Source: Leptospira paudalimensis
GTDB taxonomy: Bacteria; Spirochaetota; Leptospiria; Leptospirales; Leptospiraceae
Direction: 5' to 3'
Length of the DNA: 64,000 nucleotides
Assembly: GCF_026151345.1 (NCBI RefSeq)
Contig: NZ_JAMQPR010000002.1
Span: 1 to 64,000, forward strand
In this document: positions 27,162 through 38,422 of the stretch, piece after piece
Layout of the letters: the number at the start of each line of letters is the position of its first letter
Numbering within the stretch: the first letter of the stretch is position 1
The notes under the pieces: model-generated
The model's database searches: none
The model's input: only the letters and a program-made list of their open reading frames with translations
What the model was told of the DNA's origin: nothing
Translations under genes and position numbers: made by a program

Positions 27162-28082
27162 GTGAAAGAAAATACAAATGTAGAATGGAAAGGGGTGGCG
27201 TTTGTTTTAACTGGAGCCTTACTTTTTAGCGCGAAAGCGGTGGTTGTGAAATTGACCTATCGTTATGAAATTTCTGCCATTGGATCATTATTTTTTCGGA
27301 TGTTATTTGCCTTCCCATTCCTTTTGTGGATGGCATGGTCAGCAGAAAAAGAAACCGATAAACCTTCCTTAACAAAAAAAGACTATTGGAATGTACTCCT
27401 TATGGGAGTGGTAGGATACTATCTTGCTAGTTTGTTTGACTTTGTTGGACTCAAATTCATTAGCGCTGGACTTGAACGAATTATTTTATTCATTTATCCA
27501 ACTCTCGTTGTCATTTTATCTTTTTTGTTTTTAAAAAAGAAAATTCACATAAGGGAAATTTTTTCACTCATTCTTACTTACACAGGTGTATCATTGGCAT
27601 TTGGTCAAGATGTACAATTGGGATCACCGAAGGATGTCAGTTTAGGTGCCTTTTTTATCTTACTTTCTGCGTTAACCTATGCAATTTATCTCATGGGGAG
27701 CGGATCCATTATACCTAAGTTAGGTGCAAAAAGATTTACAGCATGGGCACTTATCATTTCTTCCATCGTAGTGTTCCTTCATTTTTTGATATTTGGAAGT
27801 TATAAAGAACTCATCCAACCGATCTCATTTTATCTATTGGCTTTTTTTATGGGAACTGTGAACACCGTTGTTCCGGCTGTTTTAGTATCAGAAGGGATCA
27901 AACGTGTTGGAAGTAAAACAGCAGCAATTGTTGGATCAATTGGACCAATGTCGACTTTATTTTTAGCATATTGGTTATTGGATGAGCCCATCACCATCCT
28001 ACATAGTATTGGAACATTGTTTGTTCTTACAGGTGTTTTTTGGATTAGTACGGGAAAAAAACCAAAAGAAGTCTCAGTTTGA
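27162..28082 (+). CDS. EamA/DMT-family transporter
   Basis: A 306-residue inner-membrane permease of the drug/metabolite transporter superfamily with ten predicted membrane helices in two EamA halves. Markers are LLFSAKAVVVKLTYR in helix 1, YLASLFDFVGLKFISAGLERII in the middle of half one (shown by its core ISAGLERII), and in half two GSIGPMSTLFLAYWLLDEPI before the last helices. The start is GTG 27162, as there is no upstream in-frame ATG. The substrate is unknown; members export amino acids, nucleotides or small drugs. Confidence 0.87.
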   Translation: MKENTNVEWKGVAFVLTGALLFSAKAVVVKLTYRYEISAIGSLFFRMLFAFPFLLWMAWSAEKETDKPSLTKKDYWNVLLMGVVGYYLASLFDFVGLKFISAGLERIILFIYPTLVVILSFLFLKKKIHIREIFSLILTYTGVSLAFGQDVQLGSPKDVSLGAFFILLSALTYAIYLMGSGSIIPKLGAKRFTAWALIISSIVVFLHFLIFGSYKELIQPISFYLLAFFMGTVNTVVPAVLVSEGIKRVGSKTAAIVGSIGPMSTLFLAYWLLDEPITILHSIGTLFVLTGVFWISTGKKPKEVSV

Positions 28083-28135
28083 GAGAGAAAATTACTTTCC
28101 AATTGTTGATTCAGAGTAGAGAATAAAGGATCTAT

Positions 28136-29263
28136 ATGAAATTTAGAATCGTTTTCCTTTCCACAGTTTTGGTCACCTTGTTTGCACAAACGGAACTATC
28201 TGCCCAATTTACCTGCGAAGGATCAGCTTGTAGTTTTTTACCTTCACAACTCACAGAAACAGGAAATGCCACACTTAAAAAATTCGAGAAAGGGTATCTC
28301 GACGAAGTATTAAAAACAAATTTAGAAGCAGGATTTTTGGCCAATGTAGGAGCAAGTAACATTGGAACAGGTACGGTCCGACGTATCCAAATTGGTGTGA
28401 GTGCATCTGCCGCTGGTTATAAAAAAGACGACATCCAAATCCAAGATGATTTAATCAAATACCCAAAACTTCCGAATGTCGGTGGAGCTGTCATCCCTTC
28501 CTTTCATTTGGACATTAACCCTGGATGGTTATTCGGAACTGATGATGGTAGTTTTCTTCGACGATTTGGAATTTTTTTACATGGAATGAATGTAGCGGTG
28601 ACTCAAGACCAACTCCAAGCTGCATCGAATAACAAGAATTATGAGGGAAGAATCGCCGTACGTTCGTATGGTGGAATGCTTCGTTACCAACTGGTAGAAA
28701 AAGAAGGATTTTTAATGAACCTCATCACTTGGAATGGGATCAATGTCGGAGTGGGCCATCATGTGATGGAACAAAACATGAGTCTCAGTTATTTGGAGGG
28801 GAAAGCGGCACAAATTGAATTCCAAGGTGTAAAGGGAAAATGGGGAGGTGACACCAATTTTCTGTTTAACACAAAGGTCCAAACAACCAACGTAGACTTA
28901 CGAACTGGGATTGGACTCTTTTGGGTAGCAAACCTGATCGTTGGGGGTGGTTACAGTTGGAATTCAGGTCATAACTCTGCTTCTCTCTCTCGTAGAGGCC
29001 CTTTCATCATTTCAGCCAACCAATCCTTACCGCTTGAACTTCCTAGAGAATACCAGGCTGTCCTTGACCAACAACTCCTTGCCCAAAATCCGAATGCTAC
29101 TCTTGGTTTTCGTGCCAGTGGAGAATCCAATACGAAACGAGGGATCGGTTATGGGATCGTCGGTTTGGAATTGGACTTGTTCATGCTAAAGGTGATCGCC
29201 GAGGGATTGTATGGAGGTAAAGACCTCTACTCAGCAAATTTAGGTCTCAAACTCTCTTTTTAG
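28136..29263 (+). CDS. Putative outer-membrane beta-barrel protein
   Basis: A 375-residue exported protein with a signal peptide ending LFAQTELSAQ. The mature protein begins with two close Cys (FTCEGSACSFLP) that may form a disulfide. Alternating hydrophobic strands then continue to a C-terminal LGLKLSF with Phe last, the barrel-assembly signal. Gly-rich turns and a long loop (about residues 270-310) are visible. I recognise no named porin family; the length and Cys pattern suggest a Leptospira-specific outer-membrane protein. It lies alone, 53 bases after the DMT gene on the same strand. Confidence 0.7.
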   Translation: MKFRIVFLSTVLVTLFAQTELSAQFTCEGSACSFLPSQLTETGNATLKKFEKGYLDEVLKTNLEAGFLANVGASNIGTGTVRRIQIGVSASAAGYKKDDIQIQDDLIKYPKLPNVGGAVIPSFHLDINPGWLFGTDDGSFLRRFGIFLHGMNVAVTQDQLQAASNNKNYEGRIAVRSYGGMLRYQLVEKEGFLMNLITWNGINVGVGHHVMEQNMSLSYLEGKAAQIEFQGVKGKWGGDTNFLFNTKVQTTNVDLRTGIGLFWVANLIVGGGYSWNSGHNSASLSRRGPFIISANQSLPLELPREYQAVLDQQLLAQNPNATLGFRASGESNTKRGIGYGIVGLELDLFMLKVIAEGLYGGKDLYSANLGLKLSF

Positions 29264-29337
29264 AAAACTTCGGGGAAATCCATAAAACCTTGCCGTACTT
29301 CGTATCAAATTTACGATATGCAAAGGTCTAAGTTTCA

Positions 29338-31878
29338 ATGAATTTGTATAAACGTTACACACGTTCCTTCATCATGGCTTCCCAAGTGTTTTCCTTGGGA
29401 GTAGTGGTTCCAATTGGGATTGCTCTCATCTTATTTTATGTCGATTTAAGTTCCACTCAGATTAAGACCTTTTTAGGGGCAACGGTAATCGCAGCTCTCA
29501 TCACGTTACTGCTTCCTAGTTTGATTTTCCCAAAAAAACTCAAGTTCATCAAAGAGGGTTTATTGGAATTAGAGTCCCAGTCGGAAAAAAACCCAGAAAC
29601 GTATACAAAAGTATGGGATACCATTGCCAGAATGCCAGTGATTGGAGCAACTGTTGGTGCCTCCCAATGGGCATTGGCAATTCCGATTGTTCTCATTCCG
29701 GTCTTATCCTTATCTGAAACAAGTAAATCAGATGGATTTTACATTATTTGTAGTTTGATTCTCACTGCACTTCTCAATATCATCATCTCGTTTGTATTTT
29801 TAGAGAAAGCATCTCACATTGTACTCGATGACGATATTTTCCAGTCAGAACTCAATGATCGAATCACTCCATATTATCGTAATTTAAGAAATACAGTACC
29901 AGTTATGTTTTCCTTTATGGTAATGGTACTCTCCATTTTTCTTTTGATATATTCATTTAATGTGAATGCAAAGGCATTGGAGAAAGCATTTTCAAACCAA
30001 TTGTACAATTTTAATCAAAGTAATGAAGCAGGGATTAATGTTTATTTTGAAGCAGTTGAAAATACATTAAAAGACGTGGCTTCTTTGACTTCCGTTAAAC
30101 AGGCGCTAGAAACACGAAATTATAAATTAGCGGTGCCTGCTTTGGAAAAAGCTTACGGTGATACTCAATTACTCCTTGAAAATGCTTTTATAGCGTCCTT
30201 TGAGGAAGGCATTCCAATCGTTGCATCTGGACTTCCAGGCGGAGCAAGTGTTGGATACAAACTTGTTGCCAATCCTGAGGTTTCCGAAAATATCAAAGCC
30301 TCCAAAGAAGGTAAGTCACATGTTGGGGTTGCCGTTAAATCACCATTTAACGGTCAGATTGTGATCATGATCACAACACCTGTAAAAAATACAAATGGAA
30401 CTGTGGTTGGATTTGTTGGAATGCCTTTTTTAGTTGGGAAGGCAATGGAATCATTCCTTAAAAATGTAAAAATTGGTTCCACTGGTTATTCGTTTTTACT
30501 CGATCGAGAATCCACGATGGTTTACCATCCCAATCCAAAATATTTAATGAATAGTTTTAAAGGATCTGAATTTGAAAAACTTGCTCTGAACGCTGGTGAA
30601 ACGGATTCCTTTCGTAACCCTTGGGAAGGTTCAACATTCTTACTCCGAAGAAAAGTTAGTACAAAGTATGGAATTCAGTTTTTTTCTACCATAGATCTTA
30701 AGGAAATTGAAGTAGAAAGTTTGTCCTCTTTACGAGGATTAACAGTCATTAGTTTGATTGGATCCATTGTCATTGCACTTTCCATTTATATGTTGTTTTC
30801 TGCAAGGTTTCATCCAATGAAAACGATTGGAAAGGTTTTACAAAATGTAGAAGTGGGAGATTTGCGAACTAAAGTAAAGTTGGAATCTTCCGATGAATTT
30901 GCTCGCCTTTCTCGAGGACTAAATGCAACACTCAAACAAATTGTAGAAGTTGTTGGTTCCAACCAAGCATTCTCTGAAGATTTGGCTTCCTCCGCGGAAC
31001 AAATGTCAGCATCACTAAATATGTTGTCATCGAATGCACAAACACAAGCTGCTTCCGCTGAAGAAATCTCTGCTTCCATTGAAGAAATTTCTGCTGCAGT
31101 CCAAAATGTAGATGCCCAAGCAGAAGACCAATTTCGCAAAGTTGATTTTTTGAAATCAAAAATGGCGGAACTTTCGAGTCTCATTGAAGCAACTGGAAAA
31201 CAAGTTGGAAAGGCTTCACAGGATGTGAACCAAATTTCCGAGGAAGCAAAATTAGGACAATCATCGCTTGATTCGATGAGGAATTCCATCTCAAAAATCA
31301 GTAATAGTTCGGAAGAAATTGGAAGTGTGATTGAAATCATCAATAATATCTCGGAACAAATCAACTTACTCGCGTTAAACGCTGCCATTGAAGCAGCAAG
31401 AGCTGGTGTCTATGGTCGTGGGTTTGCCGTGGTGGCAGATGAGATTGGAAAACTCGCCGAAAAAACTGCCATTTCGATCAATGACATTGGCGAACTCATC
31501 CAAGCAAACGAGAAGGAAATTGAAAGTGGTCGAGACACGATTGAAACCACCATCTCTCTCATCCAAAGGATCATCCAAGGTGTGAGTTCCTTTGATGACA
31601 TGACAGACACGATCGAAAAAAGCACCAAAGAACAGCTCATCATCAATCAGAAGGTAGGGGAAGAGGTGGATAAGGTGAACCAAATCAGCCAGGCGATCCG
31701 ACTCTCCATGGAAGAGCAAAAAAATGCAATTGGAGAGGTTGCCCAAGCTATTTTCAGCATCAATGACCTCACCCAAGGGACTGCCGCGGGCCTTGAAGAA
31801 ATGACTGCGACTGCCAATGGGATCGCAAACTTAGCGGAAACCCTAAAAAGAAAGATCAACTTCTTTAAAATTTCTTAG
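29338..31878 (+). CDS. Large methyl-accepting chemotaxis protein with extra N-terminal membrane domain
   Basis: An 846-residue chemoreceptor. It starts with about four membrane helices (residues 15-160) before the helix that normally leads into the sensor, an arrangement larger than the classic two-helix design. A Cache-like sensor (about 220-455) includes [21 protein letters not shown] and [14 protein letters not shown] membrane helix, HAMP ([19 protein letters not shown]) and the signalling domain with [21 protein letters not shown] follow. There is no C-terminal pentapeptide. An intrinsic terminator follows at 31890. Confidence 0.93.
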   Translation: MNLYKRYTRSFIMASQVFSLGVVVPIGIALILFYVDLSSTQIKTFLGATVIAALITLLLPSLIFPKKLKFIKEGLLELESQSEKNPETYTKVWDTIARMPVIGATVGASQWALAIPIVLIPVLSLSETSKSDGFYIICSLILTALLNIIISFVFLEKASHIVLDDDIFQSELNDRITPYYRNLRNTVPVMFSFMVMVLSIFLLIYSFNVNAKALEKAFSNQLYNFNQSNEAGINVYFEAVENTLKDVASLTSVKQALETRNYKLAVPALEKAYGDTQLLLENAFIASFEEGIPIVASGLPGGASVGYKLVANPEVSENIKASKEGKSHVGVAVKSPFNGQIVIMITTPVKNTNGTVVGFVGMPFLVGKAMESFLKNVKIGSTGYSFLLDRESTMVYHPNPKYLMNSFKGSEFEKLALNAGETDSFRNPWEGSTFLLRRKVSTKYGIQFFSTIDLKEIEVESLSSLRGLTVISLIGSIVIALSIYMLFSARFHPMKTIGKVLQNVEVGDLRTKVKLESSDEFARLSRGLNATLKQIVEVVGSNQAFSEDLASSAEQMSASLNMLSSNAQTQAASAEEISASIEEISAAVQNVDAQAEDQFRKVDFLKSKMAELSSLIEATGKQVGKASQDVNQISEEAKLGQSSLDSMRNSISKISNSSEEIGSVIEIINNISEQINLLALNAAIEAARAGVYGRGFAVVADEIGKLAEKTAISINDIGELIQANEKEIESGRDTIETTISLIQRIIQGVSSFDDMTDTIEKSTKEQLIINQKVGEEVDKVNQISQAIRLSMEEQKNAIGEVAQAIFSINDLTQGTAAGLEEMTATANGIANLAETLKRKINFFKIS

Positions 31879-31889
31879 ATTCCAACCGA

Positions 31890-31924
31890 GCAGTGTTCCC
31901 ATTTTTGGAAACATTGCTTTTTTT
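31890..31924 (+). terminator. Intrinsic terminator after the large chemoreceptor gene
   Basis: GCAGTGTT (31890-31897) pairs with AACATTGC (31910-31917). The stem continues past a one-base mismatch with CC/GG and closes on a six-base loop, followed by seven T. It separates the chemoreceptor from the methyl-cycle operon. Confidence 0.75.
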
Positions 31925-31935
31925 GGTTGCCTTGG

Positions 31936-31967
31936 ATCTACATATCAAGATTTCTTGATATGTAGAT
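31936..31967. promoter_or_regulatory. Palindromic operator of the fused ArsR-methyltransferase regulator
   Basis: A 32-base inverted repeat with two perfect 15-base arms (left arm ATCTACATATCAAGA, right arm TCTTGATATGTAGAT) around a TT centre. It ends nine bases before the ATG of the ArsR-type regulator, where it would cover the promoter or ribosome site. ArsR-family proteins bind such palindromes as dimers, so autoregulation and control of the following ahcY gene are likely. The CAAGA/TCTTG core resembles, as far as I recall, sites described for SahR regulators; this should be checked. Confidence 0.75.
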
Positions 31968-31976
31968 ATCTTAGAA

Positions 31977-32939
31977 ATGACAACAGAAACCCTTCCATCC
32001 TTCCGCAGTGCCGCGCAAATCCTAGCTGCCACCAAAGCCATTTCTGATGAAACCAGAATCAGGATCCTCCATATCTTAAGTTTTGGGGCATTTTCCGTGA
32101 ATGAAGTGGTGGAAATTTTGGGTATGGGCCAATCACGAATCTCCCGCCATTTAAAAATCCTAACAGAAGCTGGGTTAGTTGGTTCGAGGCGTGAAGGCAG
32201 TTTGGTGTACAGCTTTTTACCGGATGAAGAGGGATTTGGATTTAAATTTCCCTTAGAGCTCACCAAATTATTGTTATCTTATAAAGAAGAACTTCCCTCA
32301 AGAGAAAAGGACCAAAAAATGGTTCATCAAATATTAGAAGCTCGTGAGAAAAAATCGAAATCATTTTTTGATGGAGTTGCTGAGAGTTGGGAAAAATTAC
32401 AGGAAGAGACCTTACACCCAAAACTTTATCGTTCATGGATTTTACAAGAGTTACCACTTTGCGAAAACATTGTCGACTTGGGATGTGGTCCAGGGGGCCT
32501 TATTCCTTTTTTACTGAATAAAGCAAAACATGTTACGGGAGTTGATAACTCATCCCGAATGATTGAAAACGCATCCATCCATTTTGCAAAAAATCCAAGT
32601 GTGAGTCTAATCCAAACACCTATGGAACATTTGCCACTGTCATCTAACTCCTGTGATGCGGTAGTAGCTTCTATGGTTATGCATCATATTTCTCATCCAC
32701 CTACAGTTTTAGAAGAGATTGTTCGAGTTTTAAAACCTGGTGGTGTTTTGTGTATTGTCGATCTAGAGAAACACAATGCGGAATACATGAGAGATAATTT
32801 TGCGGATTTATGGCTTGGGTTTGAACCAGAATTATTTGAATCATGGTTATCAAATGCAGGTTTCAAAGTCGAATCCATTGGAGAAATCCAAACAGAATCA
32901 AGTTTTAAAATTTTAACAATCAAAGCAACAAAGGAATAA
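31977..32939 (+). CDS. ArsR-type regulator fused to a SAM methyltransferase domain (SahR-like)
   Basis: A 320-residue cytosolic protein. Residues about 10-100 form an ArsR winged helix with ISDETRIRILHIL, the recognition helix MGQSRISRHLKIL and the wing SLVYSFLP. Residues about 165-300 form a class I methyltransferase fold with VDLGCGPGG, VTGVDNSS and VLKPGGVLCIVDLE. Fusions like this near ahcY are known as SahR-type regulators, where the methyltransferase fold is thought to sense S-adenosylhomocysteine; that name is inference here. The ahcY start is nine bases downstream, and a strong palindrome lies just upstream. No Cys metal-sensing motif of the arsenic type is present. Confidence 0.85.
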   Translation: MTTETLPSFRSAAQILAATKAISDETRIRILHILSFGAFSVNEVVEILGMGQSRISRHLKILTEAGLVGSRREGSLVYSFLPDEEGFGFKFPLELTKLLLSYKEELPSREKDQKMVHQILEAREKKSKSFFDGVAESWEKLQEETLHPKLYRSWILQELPLCENIVDLGCGPGGLIPFLLNKAKHVTGVDNSSRMIENASIHFAKNPSVSLIQTPMEHLPLSSNSCDAVVASMVMHHISHPPTVLEEIVRVLKPGGVLCIVDLEKHNAEYMRDNFADLWLGFEPELFESWLSNAGFKVESIGEIQTESSFKILTIKATKE

Positions 32940-32948
32940 GGAAACAAA

Positions 32949-34268
32949 ATGTCCACAGCAACTGAAACAAAATCGGAACGATTGCCATATAAAGTGAAGG
33001 ATATCTCTCTTGCAGAATGGGGAAGAGAAGAAATCATTTTGGCAGAAAAAGAAATGCCAGGTCTTATGGCTCTTCGTAAAGAATTCGGAACTTCTAAACC
33101 ACTTAAAGGTGCAAGAATTTGCGGATCTCTTCACATGACAATCCAAACAGCGGTTCTTATTGAAACCTTAGCTGCATTAGGTGCTGACATTCGTTGGTCC
33201 TCTTGTAACATTTTTTCAACACAAGACCATGCAGCAGCCGCAATTGCAAAAGCAGGAATCCCTGTATTTGCATGGAAAGGTGAAACAGAAGAAGAATACT
33301 GGTGGTGTATTGAACAAACGCTATTTTTTGATGGTGGAAAAGGTCCAAACATGATCCTAGATGATGGACATGACCTCACACATTTCATCCATGAAAAATA
33401 CCCACAACTACTTGCAGACATCAAAGGTGTTTCTGAAGAAACAACTACAGGTGTGATTGCACTTCATAAAAAACTAAAAGCGGGTACTTTGAAAATCCCT
33501 GCAATCAACGTAAACGACTCTGTAACAAAATCAAAGTTTGATAACCTTTATGGTTGCCGTGAGTCACTTGCTGATGGAATCAAACGTGCCACTGACGTGA
33601 TGCTTGCTGGAAAAGTAGCTCTCGTTTGTGGATACGGAGACGTAGGAAAAGGATCTGCAGCATCCCTTCGTAACTTTGGAGCACGAGTGATCGTTACTGA
33701 AATCGATCCAATTTGTGCACTCCAAGCAGTGATGGAAGGATACCAAGTACTTCGAGTCGAAGATGTAATTGAAAATGCAGACATCGTTGTGACAGCAACT
33801 GGAAACGATGATATCATTTCTCTTGAACACATGAAAGCAATGAAAGATGGTGCGATCCTTTGTAACATCGGTCACTTTGATACTGAGATTCAAATGTCAC
33901 GTTTGAATTCTGAGAAAGGTGTGACTAAAAAAGAAATCAAACCTCAAGTAGACAAATACACTTTCCCAGATGGTAAATCCATTATCGTTCTTGCGGAAGG
34001 TCGTCTTGTAAACTTAGGTTGCGCAACAGGCCACCCTTCATTTGTCATGTCTAGTTCCTTTACGAACCAAGTTTTGGCTCAAATTGAACTCTATACTACG
34101 AAATATGAGTTGGGTGTGTATCGCCTTCCAAAACACTTGGATGAAAAGGTAGCTGCACTTCATTTGGAGCAGTTGGGTGTTCGTTTGACAAAACTCACTC
34201 AAAAACAAGCTGATTACATCAGTGTTCCACTAGAAGGTCCTTACAAACCGGACCACTACCGCTACTAA
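32949..34268 (+). CDS. ahcY: S-adenosylhomocysteine hydrolase
   Basis: Splits S-adenosylhomocysteine into adenosine and homocysteine, removing the product inhibitor of methyltransferases. The 439-residue enzyme shows [16 protein letters not shown], the substrate-site [11 protein letters not shown], the NAD loop [11 protein letters not shown] (about 230), FDTEIQM, and the family-ending KPDHYRY, which places a Lys and Tyr in the neighbouring subunit's NAD site. The start follows AAGGAA, nine bases after the ArsR-type regulator, so the two are one transcript. Control by the upstream palindrome is likely. Confidence 0.97.
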   Translation: MSTATETKSERLPYKVKDISLAEWGREEIILAEKEMPGLMALRKEFGTSKPLKGARICGSLHMTIQTAVLIETLAALGADIRWSSCNIFSTQDHAAAAIAKAGIPVFAWKGETEEEYWWCIEQTLFFDGGKGPNMILDDGHDLTHFIHEKYPQLLADIKGVSEETTTGVIALHKKLKAGTLKIPAINVNDSVTKSKFDNLYGCRESLADGIKRATDVMLAGKVALVCGYGDVGKGSAASLRNFGARVIVTEIDPICALQAVMEGYQVLRVEDVIENADIVVTATGNDDIISLEHMKAMKDGAILCNIGHFDTEIQMSRLNSEKGVTKKEIKPQVDKYTFPDGKSIIVLAEGRLVNLGCATGHPSFVMSSSFTNQVLAQIELYTTKYELGVYRLPKHLDEKVAALHLEQLGVRLTKLTQKQADYISVPLEGPYKPDHYRY

Positions 34269-34275
34269 AAAAAAT

Positions 34276-34304
34276 TGCCCTTTATGATTGTTCAATAAAG
34301 GGCA
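34276..34304 (+). other. Perfect hairpin between ahcY and the ferredoxin gene
   Basis: TGCCCTTTAT (34276-34285) pairs base for base with ATAAAGGGCA (34295-34304) around a nine-base loop. No T tract follows; instead the GGGAG ribosome site of the ferredoxin gene comes next. It may be an mRNA-processing or stabilising stem, or a translation-control element, rather than a terminator. Confidence 0.55.
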
Positions 34305-34317
34305 TTGGGAGTTTCTC

Positions 34318-34617
34318 ATGGCTTATGTTGTAACTGAAATTTGCGTTGATTGTAAATACACGAGTTGTGCTGCAGTTTGTCCAGTGGAAGCTTTTCACGA
34401 AGCTCCGGACACTTTGTACATCGATCCAGATACTTGTATTGATTGTAATGCATGCCAATACGAATGCCCGATTGATGCGATTTTTCCGGACTATGATGTT
34501 CCCGAAAAACACAAACCGTCTATTGAAGTAAACGCAAAAGAAGCAAATAAATTCCCGGTAATCGTAACAACAAAACCACCTCTCAAAGGTGCAAAATGTT
34601 CCGACCCGAGTAAATAA
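34318..34617 (+). CDS. fdxA: 7Fe/8Fe ferredoxin of the FdxA type
   Basis: A 99-residue electron carrier with two iron-sulfur clusters. Cys residues lie at 9, 12, 17 and 21 (CVDCKYTSCAAVCP) and at 40, 43, 46 and 50 (CIDCNACQYECP). This is the FdxA pattern, in which Cys9, 17 and 50 usually hold a 3Fe-4S cluster and Cys21, 40, 43 and 46 a 4Fe-4S cluster. Upstream in-frame codons to 34288 exist, but ATG 34318 sits behind GGGAG and matches the family start. It lies between ahcY and metH; it could donate electrons for reductive reactivation of MetH, which is inference from position. Confidence 0.92.
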   Translation: MAYVVTEICVDCKYTSCAAVCPVEAFHEAPDTLYIDPDTCIDCNACQYECPIDAIFPDYDVPEKHKPSIEVNAKEANKFPVIVTTKPPLKGAKCSDPSK

Positions 34618-34625
34618 CGAACCTT

Positions 34626-34663
34626 GTGGGTGTATTACGAAAGTGATCGCCCACTTTTATTTT
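34626..34663 (+). terminator. Intrinsic terminator with GAAA tetraloop
   Basis: GTGGGTG pairs with CGCCCAC and, after a bulged T, ATTAC pairs with GTGAT, closing on a GAAA loop. TTTTATTTT follows. It should end the regulator, ahcY, ferredoxin transcript, which means metH has its own promoter in the 32 AT-rich bases that remain. Confidence 0.8.
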
Positions 34664-34695
34664 AGTCTACTGATCTAATTATATACATAAATATT

Positions 34696-37600
34696 ATGAA
34701 ATTTGAATATACCAATCCTTCTTCCAAAACCCTCTTAAAGTTACTCACGGAAAAAATCTTAGTTTTAGATGGTGCGATGGGGACCATGATCCAAAGGCAC
34801 TCACTTGAGGAAGACGATTTCCGAGGTGACAGGTTTAAGGATTGGCCTGTTTCGATAAAGGGAAATAATGATGTTCTTGCGATTACAAGACCAGATATTA
34901 TCGAATCTGTCCACCTAGAGTATTTGGAAGCCGGTGCAGATATTATCGAAACCAATACCTTTAGTTCCAACATTGTCTCGCAAGCAGACTACAAAATGGA
35001 ATCTGCTGTGAGAGACTTAAACCTAGCAGCTGTTCAGTGTGCTAAAAATGCTGTAGAAAAGTTCAAAGCGAAAACTGGGAAAACAGACGTTTTTATTGCA
35101 GGTTCGATTGGACCAACAGTCAAGACAGCATCCCTCTCCCCTGATGTAAATAACCCAGCATTTCGCGCTGTCACCTTTGATGAATTAGTCGATTGTTTCC
35201 ATGAACAGGTATCGGCATTACTCGATGGTGGTGTGGATTTATTATTACCAGAAACCAATATCGATACTTTGAATCTAAAGGCATGTATTTATGCCATTGA
35301 AAAGGTATTTGAAGAACGAAACATTCGTATCCCTGTTGTTTTATCGGTTACGATAACCGATGCATCTGGGCGAACCCTTTCTGGTCAAACAGGTGAAGCT
35401 TTTTACATTTCGATCAAACATGCAAAACCACTTGCTGTCGGTATTAACTGTGCGTTAGGTGCAGGGGAAATGCGTCCCTATATAGAAGAAATATCTCGTG
35501 TGGCCGATTGTTATGTATCTTGTTACCCAAATGCTGGCCTTCCCAATGCGTTCGGTGGGTATGACCAAACTCCAGAAGAGTTTGGTGGATGGATGAAAAA
35601 TTTTGGTGAAGCCGGTTTCTTAAATATAGTAGGTGGGTGTTGCGGAACCACACCTGCCCACATCCGTGCTGCAAAAGAAGCAGTTAGTTCAATCAAACCT
35701 CGTGCCTTAAAAGAACAACCAAAACTCAGTACATTTGCAGGTCTTGAACCACTCAAACTGACGAAAGACCAAGGGTTTATCAACGTTGGGGAAAGAAACA
35801 ACGTCACAGGATCTCCAAAGTTCAAAAAACTCATCTTAGATGGAAATTTTGAAGAAGCAGTACAGGTTGCCTTACAACAGGTGCAAGCTGGTGCCAATAT
35901 TATTGACATTAACTTTGATGAGGCGCTTCTCGATGGAGAAGCTTCGATGACAAAGTTTTTGAATTTAATCGCAGGGGAACCTGACATTGCCCGTGTTCCT
36001 TTTATGGTCGATTCCTCGAAATGGTCGGTGTTACTTGCGGGCCTCAAATGTATCCAAGGAAAACCAATCGTAAACTCAATCTCCCTCAAAGAAGGGGAAG
36101 AAGTATTTTTAAACCATGCTCGCACCATCCAAAGATTTGGAGCTGCAGCGATTGTGATGGCGTTCGACGAACAAGGGCAGGCGGCAACTAAAGATGACAA
36201 AGTCAGAATTTGTAAACGTGCTTATGACTTACTTGTTTCGAAGTTAGACTTTGAACCTACGGATATTATCTTTGATCCAAACATACTTACGGTTGCAACA
36301 GGGATTGAAGAACATAATAATTATGCTGTCGATTTTATCGAAGCGACACGTGAGATTAAAAAAGTTTGCCCAGGTGCGAAAGTATCAGGTGGACTCAGTA
36401 ATATTTCCTTTTCTTTCCGAGGAAATAACCCAGTCAGGGAGGCAATGCACTCTGCCTTTTTATACCATGCCATCCAAGCAGGAATGGATATGGCAATTGT
36501 CAACGCAGGGATGTTAGAAGTTTATGAAGAAATCCCGAAAGACTTACTTGAATTAGTGGAAGATGTGTTACTCAATCGAAGACCAGATGCCACCGAACGA
36601 TTGATTGATGCTGCAGGTAGTTTCCATGGTGAAGCAAAAGTCCAAAAGAAGGATGATGTTTGGCGCAGTGGAACGGTTGAAGAAAGGCTCACTCATGCCC
36701 TTGTGAAAGGGATAGATGAATTTGTGACCCAAGATACAGAAGAAGCAAGGAAAAGTTTAGCAAAACCTCTTGATGTCATCGAAGGACCACTCATGAACGG
36801 GATGAAAGTTGTTGGGGAACTTTTCGGTGCTGGCAAAATGTTTTTACCACAAGTGGTAAAAAGTGCGCGGGTAATGAAAAAGGCAGTCGCATACCTCATG
36901 CCATTTATGGAAGAGGAAAAACGAAACCAAAAAGACGAAAGTAAACAAGCAAAATTTCTCATTGCAACTGTAAAAGGTGATGTTCACGATATTGGTAAAA
37001 ATATCGTAGGTGTGGTTTTGGCGTGTAACAATTATGAGGTGATAGACCTTGGTGTGATGGTGCCATGTGAAAAAATTTTGGAAACTGCCAAAAAAGAAAA
37101 TGTAGCAGCCATTGGCCTATCTGGTCTTATCACTCCATCACTTGATGAAATGGTTTATGTGGCAAAAGAGATGGAACGATTAGAGTTCAAGGTTCCACTT
37201 CTGATTGGTGGTGCGACTACTTCTCCTGCCCATACTGCTGTGAAAATTGCTGAACAGTACTCACAACCAGTTTTACATGTGATGGATGCATCTCGCGTCG
37301 TGAATGTGATGAATAGTGTCTTAAATCCTCAAACATCAAAGGAGTATGCGAAAACGATCACGGAAGAACAATCACGCATCCGAGAAGAGTTTTATTCCAG
37401 AGAAAGTGAACGTAATATCCTTCCGATAGCTGATGCAATCAAAAATAAATTTGCAGCGGATTGGGATTCATATACTCCACCAAAACCAAGTTTTACGGGC
37501 ATAAAAGTTTTTAATGATGTTACTTTAAAAGACTTACTTCCGTTCATTGACTGGTCTCCTTTCTTTTTGGCTTGGGAATTAAAGGGGCGTTTCCCTCAAA

Positions 37601-38412
37601 TTCTGAAGGATCCAGTGATTGGGAAAGAAGCCACTTCTTTGTATAATGATGCACAAACTATTTTAAAAGAAATGTTGGAAAATCCAGACCTCAAACCGAG
37701 GGCTGTTGTTGGTATGTTCCCAGCAGTTTCCCATGGCGAAATGGTGGAAATTTTTGAAGATGAAACTAAACAAAAATCATTGGGATTTTACCCTATGTTA
37801 CGCCAACAAACTACTAAGATGTCCAACCAACCTAATTATAGTTTGGCGGATTTTATCGCTCCAAAAGAATCTAACAAAAATGATTATATCGGTTATTTTG
37901 CAGTCACAGCGGGCCATGGCATTGAGGAATTAGCTAAGACCTATGAAGTGAAACATGATGACTACAATTCGATTTTGGTGAAAGCTTTAGCGGATCGTTT
38001 TGCAGAAGCTTTTGCGGAATACATGCACCATAAAATGCGTGAGGAATGGGGTTTTGGAAAAGATGAAAATCTTACCACTGAAGATTTGATCCGTGAAAAG
38101 TATCGCGGGATTCGACCTGCACCTGGTTATCCAGCTTGTCCAGATCATACGGAAAAACGCAAGATTTGGAAACTTTTGGATGTGGAAAAAAATGCAGGCA
38201 TCAAACTCACTGAATCTTGTGCGATGTGGCCTGCAAGTAGTGTGAGTGGGTATTATTTTTCACACCCTGAAGCACGTTATTTTGCCATTGGAAAAATCAA
38301 CGAAGACCAAGTAGAACCATACTCTAAAATGAAAGAAATGGAAAAATCGGAAGTGGAACGTTGGTTGTCTCCGATTCTAAACTATGACCCATCCAGGAAG
38401 TCTAAAGGGTAG
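34696..38412 (+). CDS. metH: Cobalamin-dependent methionine synthase
   Basis: Transfers a methyl group from methyltetrahydrofolate to homocysteine. The 1238-residue enzyme has all four modules: homocysteine binding (1-330, zinc ligands in GINCALG and GGCCGTTP), folate binding (about 355-620, [11 protein letters not shown]), cobalamin cap and Rossmann domains (about 650-890, [11 protein letters not shown] with the axial His near 762 and [13 protein letters not shown]), and the SAM-dependent reactivation domain ([15 protein letters not shown] about 1140). The length is normal and the frame unbroken. I searched the 78 bases upstream and see no cobalamin or SAM riboswitch, only the terminator of the previous operon. 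Confidence 0.98.
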   Translation: MKFEYTNPSSKTLLKLLTEKILVLDGAMGTMIQRHSLEEDDFRGDRFKDWPVSIKGNNDVLAITRPDIIESVHLEYLEAGADIIETNTFSSNIVSQADYKMESAVRDLNLAAVQCAKNAVEKFKAKTGKTDVFIAGSIGPTVKTASLSPDVNNPAFRAVTFDELVDCFHEQVSALLDGGVDLLLPETNIDTLNLKACIYAIEKVFEERNIRIPVVLSVTITDASGRTLSGQTGEAFYISIKHAKPLAVGINCALGAGEMRPYIEEISRVADCYVSCYPNAGLPNAFGGYDQTPEEFGGWMKNFGEAGFLNIVGGCCGTTPAHIRAAKEAVSSIKPRALKEQPKLSTFAGLEPLKLTKDQGFINVGERNNVTGSPKFKKLILDGNFEEAVQVALQQVQAGANIIDINFDEALLDGEASMTKFLNLIAGEPDIARVPFMVDSSKWSVLLAGLKCIQGKPIVNSISLKEGEEVFLNHARTIQRFGAAAIVMAFDEQGQAATKDDKVRICKRAYDLLVSKLDFEPTDIIFDPNILTVATGIEEHNNYAVDFIEATREIKKVCPGAKVSGGLSNISFSFRGNNPVREAMHSAFLYHAIQAGMDMAIVNAGMLEVYEEIPKDLLELVEDVLLNRRPDATERLIDAAGSFHGEAKVQKKDDVWRSGTVEERLTHALVKGIDEFVTQDTEEARKSLAKPLDVIEGPLMNGMKVVGELFGAGKMFLPQVVKSARVMKKAVAYLMPFMEEEKRNQKDESKQAKFLIATVKGDVHDIGKNIVGVVLACNNYEVIDLGVMVPCEKILETAKKENVAAIGLSGLITPSLDEMVYVAKEMERLEFKVPLLIGGATTSPAHTAVKIAEQYSQPVLHVMDASRVVNVMNSVLNPQTSKEYAKTITEEQSRIREEFYSRESERNILPIADAIKNKFAADWDSYTPPKPSFTGIKVFNDVTLKDLLPFIDWSPFFLAWELKGRFPQILKDPVIGKEATSLYNDAQTILKEMLENPDLKPRAVVGMFPAVSHGEMVEIFEDETKQKSLGFYPMLRQQTTKMSNQPNYSLADFIAPKESNKNDYIGYFAVTAGHGIEELAKTYEVKHDDYNSILVKALADRFAEAFAEYMHHKMREEWGFGKDENLTTEDLIREKYRGIRPAPGYPACPDHTEKRKIWKLLDVEKNAGIKLTESCAMWPASSVSGYYFSHPEARYFAIGKINEDQVEPYSKMKEMEKSEVERWLSPILNYDPSRKSKG

Positions 38413-38422
38413 TAATACAAAC

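Noticed and set aside
34664..34695. Cobalamin or SAM riboswitch before metH
   Set aside because: Only 32 bases remain between the terminator and the start codon, too few for either class, and no conserved core was seen.
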